Below, one piece after another: positions 16,978-26,500 of a DNA stretch of 64,000 bases. Under the pieces are notes generated by a model. The model made no database searches and had not been told where the DNA came from. It saw only the letters and a list, made by a program, of their open reading frames with translations. Position 1 is the first letter of the stretch; the number at the start of each line of letters is the position of its first letter. The DNA comes from Solirubrobacter ginsenosidimutans (lineage in GTDB: Bacteria > Actinomycetota > Thermoleophilia > Solirubrobacterales > Solirubrobacteraceae). The stretch lies in NCBI RefSeq assembly GCF_027587205.1, contig NZ_JAPDOD010000016.1, positions 62,001 through 126,000 on the forward strand. Direction: 5' to 3'. Made by a program: the position numbers and the translations under genes.

Positions 16978-18072
16978 GCTGGTTCCGTCGCCCCACTTGA
17001 TCGTCACGTCGTAGTCGCCCGGCCGGGAGTCGGTGTCCGGATCGGTGAACGTCGCGACCGTCCGCTCGGCGCTGTCGTAGCGGCGCATCGTGAACGTCGT
17101 GCCGAGCGCGCTGAGCGGCGGGTCCCAGCGCAGGTCGACGCGGCCGACCTGGCCGAGGTTGCCCTGGGTGAACCAGAGGTCGCCGCCGCCGTCGACGGTC
17201 AGGCCGTCCGGGTAGCCGGACGGGACCTTGAACTGCTTGGTCACCGCGCCGCCGTAGGTCATGCGCGCGATCGTGCCGTCCTCGTGCTGCGTGAAGTAGA
17301 GGTTGCCGTCCGGCGCCGCGACCAGCGCGAGCGGGTTGGAGTTCTCGGTCGGGATCGCGAACTCGTTCGTCAGCGCGCCGTCGGTGGTCATGCGGGCGAT
17401 CTTGTTCGTGTTGCGCTCGGCGAACCACAGCGCGCCGTCGGCGCCCGCGACGATCGGCCCCGGCAGGCTGTCGGCCGCGGGGAGCGTGAACTCGGTGATG
17501 ACGCCTTGCGTCGTGATCCGGCCGACCTGGTTCGCGCCGGACTCCGTGAACCACAGCGCGCCGTCCGGACCGGGCGTGATGTCGGCGGCGAACGCGTCGG
17601 CCGTCGGGAGCGGGTACTCGGTGAGCTTGCCATCGACGCTCAGGCGGCCGATCGCGTTGCCGCGCAGCTCGGTGAACCACAGCGCGCCGTCGGAGCCGAG
17701 CACGATGTCGGCCGGGAACGCGCCCTCGGCCACGGGGTACGACGTCTGCGAGCCGTTGAGTGCGAGCTTGACGATCGCCGAGGTGTCGCGGTTGGAGACC
17801 CACAGCGCGCCGTGGGCGGATGCGATGCCGGTGGCGCCGCCGCCGACGTCGAACGACCGCACGCGGCCGTAGTCGCCGATCCGCCAGACCTTGCCGAGGC
17901 TCGAGTCCGACGTGTAGATCGCCCCGTCCGGACCGGCGACGATCTCGTTGGGGACCGCGTACTGGGAGCGCAGCGGGGTCTCTGAGACCCGAGGGGAGGC
18001 CTGCGCGGCCGACGCGGAAACGACAAACGCCGCGACCATGGTCGCGGCGCCTGTTTTAGTTGCGGAGAGCAT
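16840..18072 (-). CDS. Secreted seven-bladed Vgb-like beta-propeller with C-terminal PKD-like domain
   Basis: This 410-residue protein has a signal peptide (about residues 1-25, ending SAAQA). Seven repeated DGALWFTE-type strands follow (variants DGAIYTSD, HGALWVSN, three DGALWF, DGNLYFTQ and GGDLWFTQ), which fits the seven blades of the virginiamycin B lyase (Vgb) fold. A C-terminal segment (about 320-405) with DYDVTIKWGDGTSSAGW and GRHVYDKAKTF resembles a PKD domain. Most proteins of this type in free-living actinobacteria are not proven lyases, so I infer an extracellular binding or lyase protein of unknown ligand. It lies downstream of the LVIVD protein with a strong hairpin between. Confidence 0.8.
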   Translation of the reverse strand: MLSATKTGAATMVAAFVVSASAAQASPRVSETPLRSQYAVPNEIVAGPDGAIYTSDSSLGKVWRIGDYGRVRSFDVGGGATGIASAHGALWVSNRDTSAIVKLALNGSQTSYPVAEGAFPADIVLGSDGALWFTELRGNAIGRLSVDGKLTEYPLPTADAFAADITPGPDGALWFTESGANQVGRITTQGVITEFTLPAADSLPGPIVAGADGALWFAERNTNKIARMTTDGALTNEFAIPTENSNPLALVAAPDGNLYFTQHEDGTIARMTYGGAVTKQFKVPSGYPDGLTVDGGGDLWFTQGNLGQVGRVDLRWDPPLSALGTTFTMRRYDSAERTVATFTDPDTDSRPGDYDVTIKWGDGTSSAGWVRRAGAGFEVRGRHVYDKAKTFAVTVKIDKAKVSSTAIVSR

Positions 18073-18080
18073 TACCCGAG

Positions 18081-18108
18081 GATGCGCGCCGGCGATCCGG
18101 CGCGCATC
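18081..18108 (-). terminator. Perfect 12-bp hairpin between LVIVD and propeller genes
   Basis: GATGCGCGCCGG and CCGGCGCGCATC form a perfect 12-bp stem around a 4-nt loop. It lies 10 bp beyond the LVIVD-gene stop and 8 bp upstream of the propeller start codon. It may end the first transcript, or sit in the propeller leader as a stabilising or attenuating hairpin. Confidence 0.6.
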
Positions 18109-18118
18109 AGGGAACCTC

Positions 18119-20425
18119 CTAAGGAGCAGTCGTGCTGAGCGTGAAGGTCAGCGTCTTGCCGTAGCTGCCGGCGCGGAGGGTCTCCGTCGCCGTGATGTTC
18201 TGGCGGAACGTCAGCGTCGTGTTGCGGTTGGTCTGCGGAGCCGCGAACGTGATCAGCTGCGTCGGAGCGGCGGAACCGCCCACTGCGCCACCCACGCCGG
18301 CCGTGCCCTGCGTGGCCGTCGCGAAGACCTGCAGCGGGTTGGTCAGCGTCGCCGTGCCGTTGACGAGCCGGCCGGTACCGGTGGTCGCCACGTCGGACAC
18401 GGCCAGGGCCGCGTCACCCGCGGTCGACGTGACCTGGACGACCGCCGTCACCAGGTACTCCTTGGCGGTACCCGGGGCGAACGGCTCGAACATCGCCGTC
18501 GTCGCGGGCGTGGTCAGCCCGAGCGTCGTGCCCACGGTGCCACCGGCGACGGTGCCCGGGATGTCGACGCTGTTGACCATGTAGGCGACTTCCTTGGTGG
18601 TGATGTTGCCCGACGAGTCGATCGCGGTGACCTTGAACGTCTTGTTGCCGAGCGTGCTGTTGGTCACCTCGGTGCCGGTCGCGCTCGTGCCGACGCACGA
18701 GTCGACGCCACCGGCGTCGGTGCACGTGAACGCGGGCGTGAACGTCGAGCCCTGCTTGAACGTCTGGCCCGGCGTGACGCCGGTGATCGCGATCTCCGCA
18801 CCCGTCAAGTCAGGCGCGTAGGAGATGGCCTGCGTCTGCGGGTTCGACGTCACGAACGTGTTCGTGCGCTTGAGGTGCTCGTTGGCCTGCGCCGCCGTGG
18901 CGTCGCCCGCGAGGTTCAACTGCCACGTGATGACGCCGCGCTTGATGTCGGACTCGTAGATGTAGCCGTTGTGCCAGTAGGTCGACCAGTCGCCGCCGAG
19001 GATGATGCCCGTAGAGGGCGGTTCCGGGGACGGGTTCTGGAGCGGGGCCGGGTCGGCGTAGGCGATCTCACGCGGAGCCGCCGGGTTCGTGAAGTCGAAC
19101 ACCGAGATGCCGGACTGGTAGGAGCCGACGGTCGCGTAGTAGCCGGCCTTGGTCGGGATGACGTTGAAGTTGTGCCAGGTGCAGTTCTCGCGGCTGTTCT
19201 GCGGCCGCGGGTGCAGCATCTCGCCCTTGACGTCGCCCGTGAGCGGGTCGATGAAGTAGAGCGTGCGCTCGACGACCGTGCTGGTCGCCTGGCAGCGCGC
19301 GGCCGAGCCGCCGCCCGGCTCATGGCCGTAGATCAGGTACTTGCCGTCGTACGTGAACGAGCCGGAGTGGCCCGTCGTGACGCCGGTCATGGCCTTCGAC
19401 CAGAGAAGCGTCGGGGTCTCGACGCCACCCTCGGCCGCGGCCGGGAGCGTCAGGTCGAACTTGTACATGGCGAGGCCGTTGCCGCCCGCGCACATGGCGT
19501 AGCTGGTCGACGTGCCGCCGACGTTCAGGAGCACGTTGTTGTCGTGGCAGGAGCTGCCGGCGCGACCGTGCGTGACGCGCTTGAGGTACGTGGCGTCGGC
19601 CATGTTGGCCAGGCTGATGCGGACGACGTCGATGCCGTTGCAGGTGCCGCTGGAGCCACCGTTGTAGATGTAGAGGTAGCCGCGGGCCTTGTCCGGGACG
19701 GCGGTCGCGGTGTGCGAGCCGCAGCCGCTCGGCGCGCCGGCCTCATTGCCGGTCGAGGCCATGCGGAGCTGCTTCTTCATCACGGGGTTGGCCGGGTCGG
19801 AGATGTCGAAGATGTGGATGCCTTCGAAGCCCGTGCCGACGAGCTGGCCGGCGCAGGTCGAGCTGGCGCTGGCCGGCGCGTCCCACGAGCGGATCAGGAT
19901 GTTCTCGTAGACGATGACGTCGCCCTGGCCGACGTTGCAGCCCGTGTAATTGAGGATCTGCGTCGGCGTCGTCTTGTTGGTGACGTCGATGACGCGGAAG
20001 CCCTCGTACGTACCGGCGAAGACGTAGTTGTCCTTGAACGCCAGGTCCGAGTTGTAGACGCCGTTGCCCGTGCCGTTGTAGGGCACGTTGCGGGCGGAGT
20101 AGCCGAGCGCGGTCAGGTTCTTGATCGCGAAGCCGGCGGCCGAGACGGTCGGGCCGGCCGGGACGCCCGGGACCGGCACGTCCTCGGTCTGCGCGGTCGA
20201 CTGGTAGATGTACGAGCTCAGGTCATCCGCGCACTCGTGCGACAGATCGCTGAAGGACGGCATGTAGCCCGCCCAGTTGCCGCCGGTGTGGAGCGTCAGG
20301 CTGGTGCCTGCGGACTCGACCTCGGACAGACACGGATGTGCCATGGCGGCCGACGGGGCGAACGCCCCTACAACCAGCACAGCGCCTACGCTCGCCAGAC
20401 CGGCGAGTCCCCTCTTCATGCGCAT
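18119..20425 (-). CDS. Secreted LVIVD-repeat propeller protein with shared C-terminal domain
   Basis: This 768-residue protein has a Sec signal peptide (ends PSAAMA, about residue 28). Residues about 90-500 contain LVIVD-type propeller repeats (YEGFRVIDVTNKTTPTQIL, GIHIFDISDPANPVMKK, GISVFDFTNPAAPREI), several paired Cys, and HSGSFTYDGKYLIYGHEPGG. A HYR/Ig-like repeat with TCTDAGGVDSCVG and VTAIDSSGNITTKEVAY covers about 560-615. Residues about 622-767 are the shared C-terminal domain, the longest and most divergent copy. The function is unknown; LVIVD proteins are surface or secreted propellers. The ATG at 20425 follows GAGGGG; an ATG two codons later is the alternative. Confidence 0.8.
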   Translation of the reverse strand: MRMKRGLAGLASVGAVLVVGAFAPSAAMAHPCLSEVESAGTSLTLHTGGNWAGYMPSFSDLSHECADDLSSYIYQSTAQTEDVPVPGVPAGPTVSAAGFAIKNLTALGYSARNVPYNGTGNGVYNSDLAFKDNYVFAGTYEGFRVIDVTNKTTPTQILNYTGCNVGQGDVIVYENILIRSWDAPASASSTCAGQLVGTGFEGIHIFDISDPANPVMKKQLRMASTGNEAGAPSGCGSHTATAVPDKARGYLYIYNGGSSGTCNGIDVVRISLANMADATYLKRVTHGRAGSSCHDNNVLLNVGGTSTSYAMCAGGNGLAMYKFDLTLPAAAEGGVETPTLLWSKAMTGVTTGHSGSFTYDGKYLIYGHEPGGGSAARCQATSTVVERTLYFIDPLTGDVKGEMLHPRPQNSRENCTWHNFNVIPTKAGYYATVGSYQSGISVFDFTNPAAPREIAYADPAPLQNPSPEPPSTGIILGGDWSTYWHNGYIYESDIKRGVITWQLNLAGDATAAQANEHLKRTNTFVTSNPQTQAISYAPDLTGAEIAITGVTPGQTFKQGSTFTPAFTCTDAGGVDSCVGTSATGTEVTNSTLGNKTFKVTAIDSSGNITTKEVAYMVNSVDIPGTVAGGTVGTTLGLTTPATTAMFEPFAPGTAKEYLVTAVVQVTSTAGDAALAVSDVATTGTGRLVNGTATLTNPLQVFATATQGTAGVGGAVGGSAAPTQLITFAAPQTNRNTTLTFRQNITATETLRAGSYGKTLTFTLSTTAP
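18122..18560 (-). repeat. Shared C-terminal domain, copy 3 (LVIVD protein)
   Basis: This divergent copy starts near PGTVAGGTVGTTLGLTTPAT, keeps STAGDAALAVSD, the GRLVNGTATLTNPL strand and a terminal LRAGSYGKTLTFTLSTTAP, and has an insertion of about 20 residues before the last two strands. Confidence 0.8.
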
Positions 20426-20545
20426 TGCACCCCTCTCGATTCATGGTCCCCTCATGGACCTAAGATGAGAATAAGCCTCAGAAGAGGATGAGTGCAAAGG
20501 ACGGGCGTTGAGTTGCCTCCACACCCGGGTCGGCATACTCGACGC

Positions 20546-21964
20546 GTGACCCGCTCAGACGGCGCTTCAACTCCAGACGACCACATCATCGTCCTCTTCG
20601 GCGCGCTCGGCGATCTGTCGACGCGCAAGCTGCTCCCGGGGCTCTTCCACCTGGATCGTGCCGGGCTGATGCCGGCCAACTACCGGATCATCGGCACCTC
20701 CCGCAAGGGCGGCACGGCCAAGGACTTCATCGCCGTCGCACGCAAGGCCGTCGGCTCCGCGGCGGGCGACACCTGGGAGCACTTCGCCTCGCACCTGGAG
20801 TTCAGCGCGTTCAGCGCGGAGGAGCCCGGCCCGCTGGTCGACGCGGTCGCCACGGCGGAGAAGGAACTCGGCGGCACGCCGCGCCGGCTGCATTACCTCT
20901 CGATCCCGCCCAACGCCTTCGGCGCCACCGTCGGCGCGCTCGGCTCCTCCGGGCTGGCCGACCACGCGCGCGTGGTGCTGGAGAAGCCGTTCGGTGTCGA
21001 CCTCGAGTCCGCGATCGAGCTCAACAAGCTCGTGCACGGCGTCTTCGAGGAGCACCGGGTCTTCCGGATCGACCACTTCCTCGGCCGCGAGGCGATCCAG
21101 AACCTGATCGCGCTGCGCTTCGCCAACGGCATGTTCGAGCCGATCTGGAACAAGGACCACATCGACCACGTCCAGATCGACGTCCCTGAGACGCTGGCGG
21201 TCGACGATCGCGCCGGCTTCTACGAGGAGACGGGCGCGTATCGCGACATGGTCGTCACGCACCTCTTCCACGTGCTCGGGTTCGTGGCGATGGAGCCGCC
21301 GACCGCGCTCGACGGCCGCTCGATCGTCGAGGAGACCGGCAAGGTCTTCCGCTCGGTCAAGACGATCAGCCCGAACTGCGTGATCCGCGGCCAGTACGCG
21401 GGCTACCGCGAGGGCAAGGGCGTGGACCCCGACTCCCAGACCGAGACCTTCATCGCGATGCGGGCGGAGATCGACAACTGGCGCTGGTCCGGCGTCCCGT
21501 TCTTCCTGCGCACGGGCAAGGCCATGGGCGAGTCGCGGCGGCTGCTGACGATCGCCTTCCGCGAGCCGCCGCGCCGGATGTTCAAGGACGCGGGCGCGTT
21601 CGTCGAGGACTACGGCCCCGACCACATCTCCTTCGACTTCGGCGACCCGGGGAAGATCACCACCTCGTTCCTGGCCAAGGTCCCCGGCCCGAAGATGCGG
21701 CTCGGGCAGGCGACGATGGAGTTCACCTACGAGGAGTCGTTCGGGACCCAGGGGCTCGAGCCCTACGAGCGGCTGATGTACGACGCCATGCTGGGCGACC
21801 GCACGCTGTTCACCGACTCGGAGGGCATCGAGCGCCTGTGGGCGGCGTCGGCGGAGCTGCTGGCCGATCCGCCGCCGCTGCACCGCTACGCGCGGGAGTC
21901 ATACGGCCCGCAGAAGATGCACGAGCTGATCGCCCCGCGCCGCTGGTGGCTGCCGGAAACCTAA
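20546..21964 (+). CDS. zwf: Glucose-6-phosphate 1-dehydrogenase
   Basis: This protein of about 472 residues catalyses NADP-dependent oxidation of glucose 6-phosphate, the entry to the oxidative pentose phosphate pathway. The nucleotide-binding motif is FGALGDLSTRKLLPGLFHL and the active-site signature is RIDHFLGREAIQN. The Lys of the substrate site is in LEKPFGVDL. The GTG at 20546 (VTRSDGAS) gives a normal N-terminus about 18 residues before the FGALGD motif; a GTG at 20492 preceded by AGAGG is the alternative. No 6-phosphogluconate dehydrogenase, transaldolase or OpcA gene is adjacent, so it stands alone. Its stop codon lies inside the repeated palindromic element that follows. Confidence 0.93.
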   Translation: MTRSDGASTPDDHIIVLFGALGDLSTRKLLPGLFHLDRAGLMPANYRIIGTSRKGGTAKDFIAVARKAVGSAAGDTWEHFASHLEFSAFSAEEPGPLVDAVATAEKELGGTPRRLHYLSIPPNAFGATVGALGSSGLADHARVVLEKPFGVDLESAIELNKLVHGVFEEHRVFRIDHFLGREAIQNLIALRFANGMFEPIWNKDHIDHVQIDVPETLAVDDRAGFYEETGAYRDMVVTHLFHVLGFVAMEPPTALDGRSIVEETGKVFRSVKTISPNCVIRGQYAGYREGKGVDPDSQTETFIAMRAEIDNWRWSGVPFFLRTGKAMGESRRLLTIAFREPPRRMFKDAGAFVEDYGPDHISFDFGDPGKITTSFLAKVPGPKMRLGQATMEFTYEESFGTQGLEPYERLMYDAMLGDRTLFTDSEGIERLWAASAELLADPPPLHRYARESYGPQKMHELIAPRRWWLPET

Positions 21965-22003
21965 ACGCCACCTAAGGGGTCTGGCCCCTTAGGTGGGCTT
22001 TAG
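21961..22003. repeat. Palindromic repeat/bidirectional terminator, copy 1
   Basis: CTAAACGCCACCTAAGGGG, a TCTGG loop, then CCCCTTAGGTGG-GC-TTTAG, forming a 12-bp perfect inner stem with a further 5-bp outer stem (CTAAA/TTTAG). It separates the convergent zwf and Fn3-like genes, and the zwf TAA (21962-21964) is part of the left arm. Related copies lie at 32307-32348 and 32391-32437. Confidence 0.85.
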
Positions 22004-22005
22004 GT

Positions 22006-22581
22006 TCAGCCGCCGATGAAGCGCACCGAGCCGTCGGCCGCCAGGTTGATCCCTTGGAGGCCGTCGGCGGCCGGCAGGGTGGCGACGGAGAGCTGCTTGA
22101 TGATCGCCGGGTCGACGCCGTCGTAGACGTCGACGGCGCGCAGGCCGCACATGATGCACTCGGGGAACGGGTTGTAGGCGACGTACCGGTTCAGGATCTC
22201 GTCGGAGATCTTGATGCACAGGCGCCGGAACGTGCGCCCGGAGGACGCGGAATAGGTCAGCGTCGCGTTCTTGACCTGCAGCGCGCGGACGCGGACGACG
22301 TACTGGTGGCCGTTGACGAGGCCGCCGATCGGCGTGCTCAGCCCGGAGACGAACTTGTGGCCGGCGGCGCCGGTGGTGAGATCGCCGATGTCGACGCGGT
22401 AGGAGACGATGGCTGCGCCCGGATCGGGGATCGACTTCGTCCACGACGCGGTCACCGTGTCCGCGCAGGTGTTCACGGGGATCGGGTTCATGATCGGGGT
22501 CGTCGGCGCGGCCTGGGCGGCGGCGGCGAGGGTGAGCGAGGCGGCGACCGCGCCGAGCGCGATGCCGAGACGACGGAGCAT
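22006..22581 (-). CDS. Small secreted protein with fibronectin-III-like domain
   Basis: This 191-residue protein has a signal peptide (MLRRLGIALGAVAASLTLAAAAQA) and an AAGGAG ribosome site. Residues about 30-120 look like one Fn3 repeat (VTASWTKSIPDPGAAIVSYRVDI ... GLVNGHQYVVRVRALQV split around the loop). The last 70 residues hold four Cys (RLCIKI, PECIMCGL) and no known domain. The function is not recognised; it is probably an extracellular protein. It is divergent from the AAA ATPase gene and ends at palindromic repeat copy 1. Confidence 0.65.
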   Translation of the reverse strand: MLRRLGIALGAVAASLTLAAAAQAAPTTPIMNPIPVNTCADTVTASWTKSIPDPGAAIVSYRVDIGDLTTGAAGHKFVSGLSTPIGGLVNGHQYVVRVRALQVKNATLTYSASSGRTFRRLCIKISDEILNRYVAYNPFPECIMCGLRAVDVYDGVDPAIIKQLSVATLPAADGLQGINLAADGSVRFIGG

Positions 22582-22703
22582 TGGGACTCCTTCGGGGAGG
22601 ATGGTGGGTGCGGTTGAGAACCCTGCCGACGCGCTCGCTCATGGTCAGTGTCGGCTTCGTCTCGCGTCGGTATCAGCGGCGGTCTCGCGTGCTCTTGAGC
22701 GTG

Positions 22704-23582
22704 ATGCCCGCACCACCGCGCACCCTCGCCAGCCGGATCGCCCGCCGTGAGAACGCCGCCTTCGTCGGCCGCACCCGTGAACTGCTGATCGCCGAGACCG
22801 TCTTCGCGGATGAGGCCCCCGCGAGCGTGCTGCTGGTCCGTGGGCCGGCGGGGATCGGCAAGAGCGTCCTCGTTCGCGAGATCGCACGGCGGGGCGAGCG
22901 CGCGGGCTGGGCGCGCGTGGGCCCCCGCCCGCTGATCGTCGTCGACGATCACGATCCCGCGGACGGGCCCGCGCTGCGGGCGCGGCTCGCGGCCCTCCCT
23001 CCCCACGCGGTCGCGGTGGTCGCGAGCCGTGAGGGCTTCGACCCCGGGTGGTTCGAGGGCGGGTGGGAGACGAGCGTCGTCGAGCTCGTGCTCGGCCCGC
23101 TCAGCGACCACGAAGCGCACGCGTTCCTGCGCCATCAGGACCTCGCCGGCGATCCGCGGGCCGGCGCGATCGTCGGCTGGGCAGGCGGGCTGCCGCTCGC
23201 GCTGCGGCTGGCCGCTGGCGCTGCGCGCACCGATCCCGCGTGGCGTCCCGGCGCTCCCGCGCCCGCCCTCCGCCACCTCGGGCCGTCGGCGGTCGACCCC
23301 GAGACCGTGCGCGACGCGCTGCGCAAGCTCCAGGTCCCCCGCGCGGTGCCCGCCGAGCTGCGGGCGCGGCTCGACGACGCTGCCGAGCGCGCCTTCGGCG
23401 ATACGCCGGACGAGCAGCTGCTGCGCCGGGTGCTGCTGCGCGGCTACTTCGAGCCCGCGCCGAGCCACGAGCACGCGGCGCACGAGCTGCATCTCTCGCG
23501 CGCCGCGTACTTCCGCCGCCTGCGCTCCGCTTCAGAGCGCGTGGCGGCGTGGCTGGCTATGGATTCGTCGTCGACAGCGTGA
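22704..23582 (+). CDS. Compact AAA/STAND-type ATPase with C-terminal HTH-like segment
   Basis: This protein of about 292 residues starts MPAPPRTLASRIARRENAAFVGR, the usual entry of LuxR/SARP-type AAA regulators, with Walker A GPAGIGKS and a Walker B-like PLIVVDDHD. After the ATPase core (sensor-like GWAGGLPLALRLAAG), a C-terminal part reads HELHLSRAAYFRRLRSASERVAAWL, which looks like a short winged-helix segment. It lacks the large TPR region and LuxR domain of full-length relatives, so it may be a minimal regulator or a stand-alone ATPase. The frame is open for 41 codons upstream with no ribosome site. Its end overlaps the convergent rhamnosidase gene by 26 bp. Confidence 0.65.
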   Translation: MPAPPRTLASRIARRENAAFVGRTRELLIAETVFADEAPASVLLVRGPAGIGKSVLVREIARRGERAGWARVGPRPLIVVDDHDPADGPALRARLAALPPHAVAVVASREGFDPGWFEGGWETSVVELVLGPLSDHEAHAFLRHQDLAGDPRAGAIVGWAGGLPLALRLAAGAARTDPAWRPGAPAPALRHLGPSAVDPETVRDALRKLQVPRAVPAELRARLDDAAERAFGDTPDEQLLRRVLLRGYFEPAPSHEHAAHELHLSRAAYFRRLRSASERVAAWLAMDSSSTA

Positions 23583-26500
23583 ACGTCAACGTCTTGCTGT
23601 AGGCGCCCGTCCGGAGCGCGTCGGTGGACTTGACGAGCTGCTTGAAGCCGATCGCCACCGCGGCGTTGGACACCGGGCCCGACCAGGCGTTCGGGGCGAT
23701 GTCGACCTGCAGCGGCTCCGGCAGCGAGAACGCGCCGTTGGTCAGGTGACCGGGATCGCTCACCGTCAGCGACGCGTCGCCGGCGCTGCTGGTGACATTG
23801 GCGGTCGTTGCGGCCGTGTAGGTCTGCGTGATGCCCGGGATGAACGCGCCGAAGCTCGCGGGCGCCCCGAGGGTGAGCGCGAGCGTCGCCGGCACCGTGC
23901 CGCCGACACCGCCGCCGACCGGGCCGGTCTGGCTGTCGCCGATGCTGAAGTGCGTCGCGCCCGAGCCGACGGTGAACGTCGTCTGGCCGTCGGCGGTGCC
24001 GACGAGCTGCGGCGCGCCCGCGCCCACGCCGACGTACTTGACGCCGTCCGGGTTCGGGATCATGACGGTCGCCTTCTGGTTGGCGGGAACGGTGACGTCG
24101 AGGACGTAGCTCCCGTTGGTCTTCTTCCAGGACACGGCGACGTTGCCGCGCTGCGTCCAGGCCGAGCCGCTGACGCGGTGCAGGTCAGCGTCCTGGACGG
24201 CCGGCGGCTGGATCTTGACCGTCGAGGCGGCCGTGCCGGTCACCTGGACGCCGAGCAGCTCCTCGACCATGTCGACGATGCCCCACGAGCCCCAGCCGTG
24301 CGACATCGACTCGTTGTTGGACGGGTTGCAGGGGAACGTCGTCGCACAGCCCGGGTTCCACTGCTCCCACATGTAGGTGCCCTGCTCGTCGAGGATCCGC
24401 TTGGGACCGTCGGCGTTCGGGTCGGTCAGCAGCTTCACGACCTGGTCGTAGCGGCCGCCGTCGGCGAGCGCCTTGAGCAGCACGTGCCACGTCATCGGGC
24501 CCTGGTTCATGCCCAGCGACGTGATCTTGTCGAGCAGCTTGGCCTGGTTGGAGGCCGGCGCGATGCCGTAGTAGAGCGGGTAGCTCTGGGCGTGCTCGGC
24601 GGTGTTGTTGATCTGCGGGTTGCCGGCGTCGCCGCTCAGCCCGTCGGTGTAGAGGCCGTCCGGGCGGATCAGCTTGGCGTTCATCGCCGTCGCGATCGAG
24701 GCGGCCCAGCCGGTGTACTGCGCCGCGTCGTCGGGATGGCCGAGCGCGGTGGCGGCGCTCGCCACCGCGCGCAGCGCGCCGACGGCCTCCGCGTTGTGGA
24801 TCGTGCGCGCGGCGTTGTTGGTGAACGTGTAGCCGTAGCGCATCTGCGCCGGCCAGTCGATGATCCCGTACTGGTAGGAGCTGGTGCCGCCGAACAGGTT
24901 GTAGATCAGGCCGGAGGCGTTCCCGGTGGTCTGCGTGTTGGTGTTCAGGTAGCCGGCGATCGCCTTGAGCTGGTTGTAGCTCGCGGCCAGGGTCGCCTTA
25001 TCGCCGCTCTGCTGGTAGTAACGCCAGATCCACTCGGGCACGAACTCCGTGTAGTCCGGGATGTCGCGCATGTTGTCGCCGTTGGGATAGACGGAGTTCA
25101 CGCGGCCCGGGGTGCCGAGGCTCGGGAAGGAGCAGGGCAACTGGGCGGCGGTGCAGTAGCCGCTCGCGGCGGCCTTCCAGGCGTGGGTGCCCGAATCGAC
25201 GATCTCGCGGATCGCGCGGGCGGTCGCGGTGCGGTCGCCGGCGGAGGCCATCGTCGCGTAGGAGATGTCGACCGAGTCGCCGGTGAACTGGCCCTTCTCA
25301 CGCGTGGGCGTGTCCAGGAACGTCTCCTGCGAGGAGTCGATCGCCGAGTGCTGCATCAGGTCGAAGACCGCGTTCAGCGTCGGGTTGTCGGAGTCGAACG
25401 TCGCCTGGCGGTCCGCCGGCGCGCTCTGGTGCTGGACGACGGCGGCGATGTCGTCGGCGCTGAGGTCCTCACCCGCGCCGGGCGGGAGGATCTGCAGGTA
25501 GCGCCAGCCCCAGTAGAGGTGCGGCTGGGCGACCTGGGCGCCGTCCTTCTCGGTGTACCACCAGCCGAGGGTCGAGCCCTGCGTGTCGTGGGTGCTGGTG
25601 CCGGCACGCGAGCCCTCGACGAAGCGGGCGTTCGCGTGGGCCCGGCTCAGCGGGGCGTCGAGCGTGATGCCGGTGCCCGTGGCGCCGGCGGTGCCGACGG
25701 CCGTGATCGTGCGGGTCTCCGGATCGCCCTTGCCGAAGCCGTTGGCGGCCTGGTCGATCGTGATCTTGTCGCCCACGACGAAGTTGCTGACGGACGCGAC
25801 CTTGATGTTGGTGTCGCCCGCGGCGGTCGCGGCGCTCGTCGTCGTGTTGTTGAGCCGGTAGCTGGTCTGCATCACCAGCGCGCGGCCGGCCACGCCGCTG
25901 TGCAGCGTCAACTGCGGAACGCTCGAGTAGACCTTGCCGAAGTCCGCGACGACGCTGCCGTCGGCGAGCTTGGTGATCGACTTCGGGTGGATCGTCTGGT
26001 ATTCGAGGTGCGAGATCGCCGGGTCGAGATGGCTGAAGGTCTCGCGGACCGGGTTCAGCGGGCGCGGGTGCGGCCCGATCGCGTAGGCGGGCTGCCAAGC
26101 GGAGTCGTCGAAGCCGGCCTTGTCCCAGCCGGGCTGCTCGTTGCGCGCGTCGTAGCGCTCGGCCTTGTCGCCGGAGTCGCCGTTGCGGGTCGTGACCGTG
26201 GCGGTGGTGAACTCCGCCGCCTTGGAGACCTTCCAGGTGCCGTCGGTGACGAACGTCTCGCGCGTGCCGTCGGCGTGGTCGACGACGGCCTTCATGATCA
26301 TGCCGCTGGGGCCCGCGTAGTCGAGCACCGCGGCGCCGCTGGCGTGCGCGGTCTGCAGCGCCGGGGTGACGGTGATGCCCGTGCCGGTCGCGCCCGTGGT
26401 GCCGATCGCCGTCACGGTCGTGGTCTCGCCGCCGACCGAGATCTGATCACCGAGGTCGAACACGTTGACCGCGCCGACCTTCAGGTTGGTCGCGCCCACG

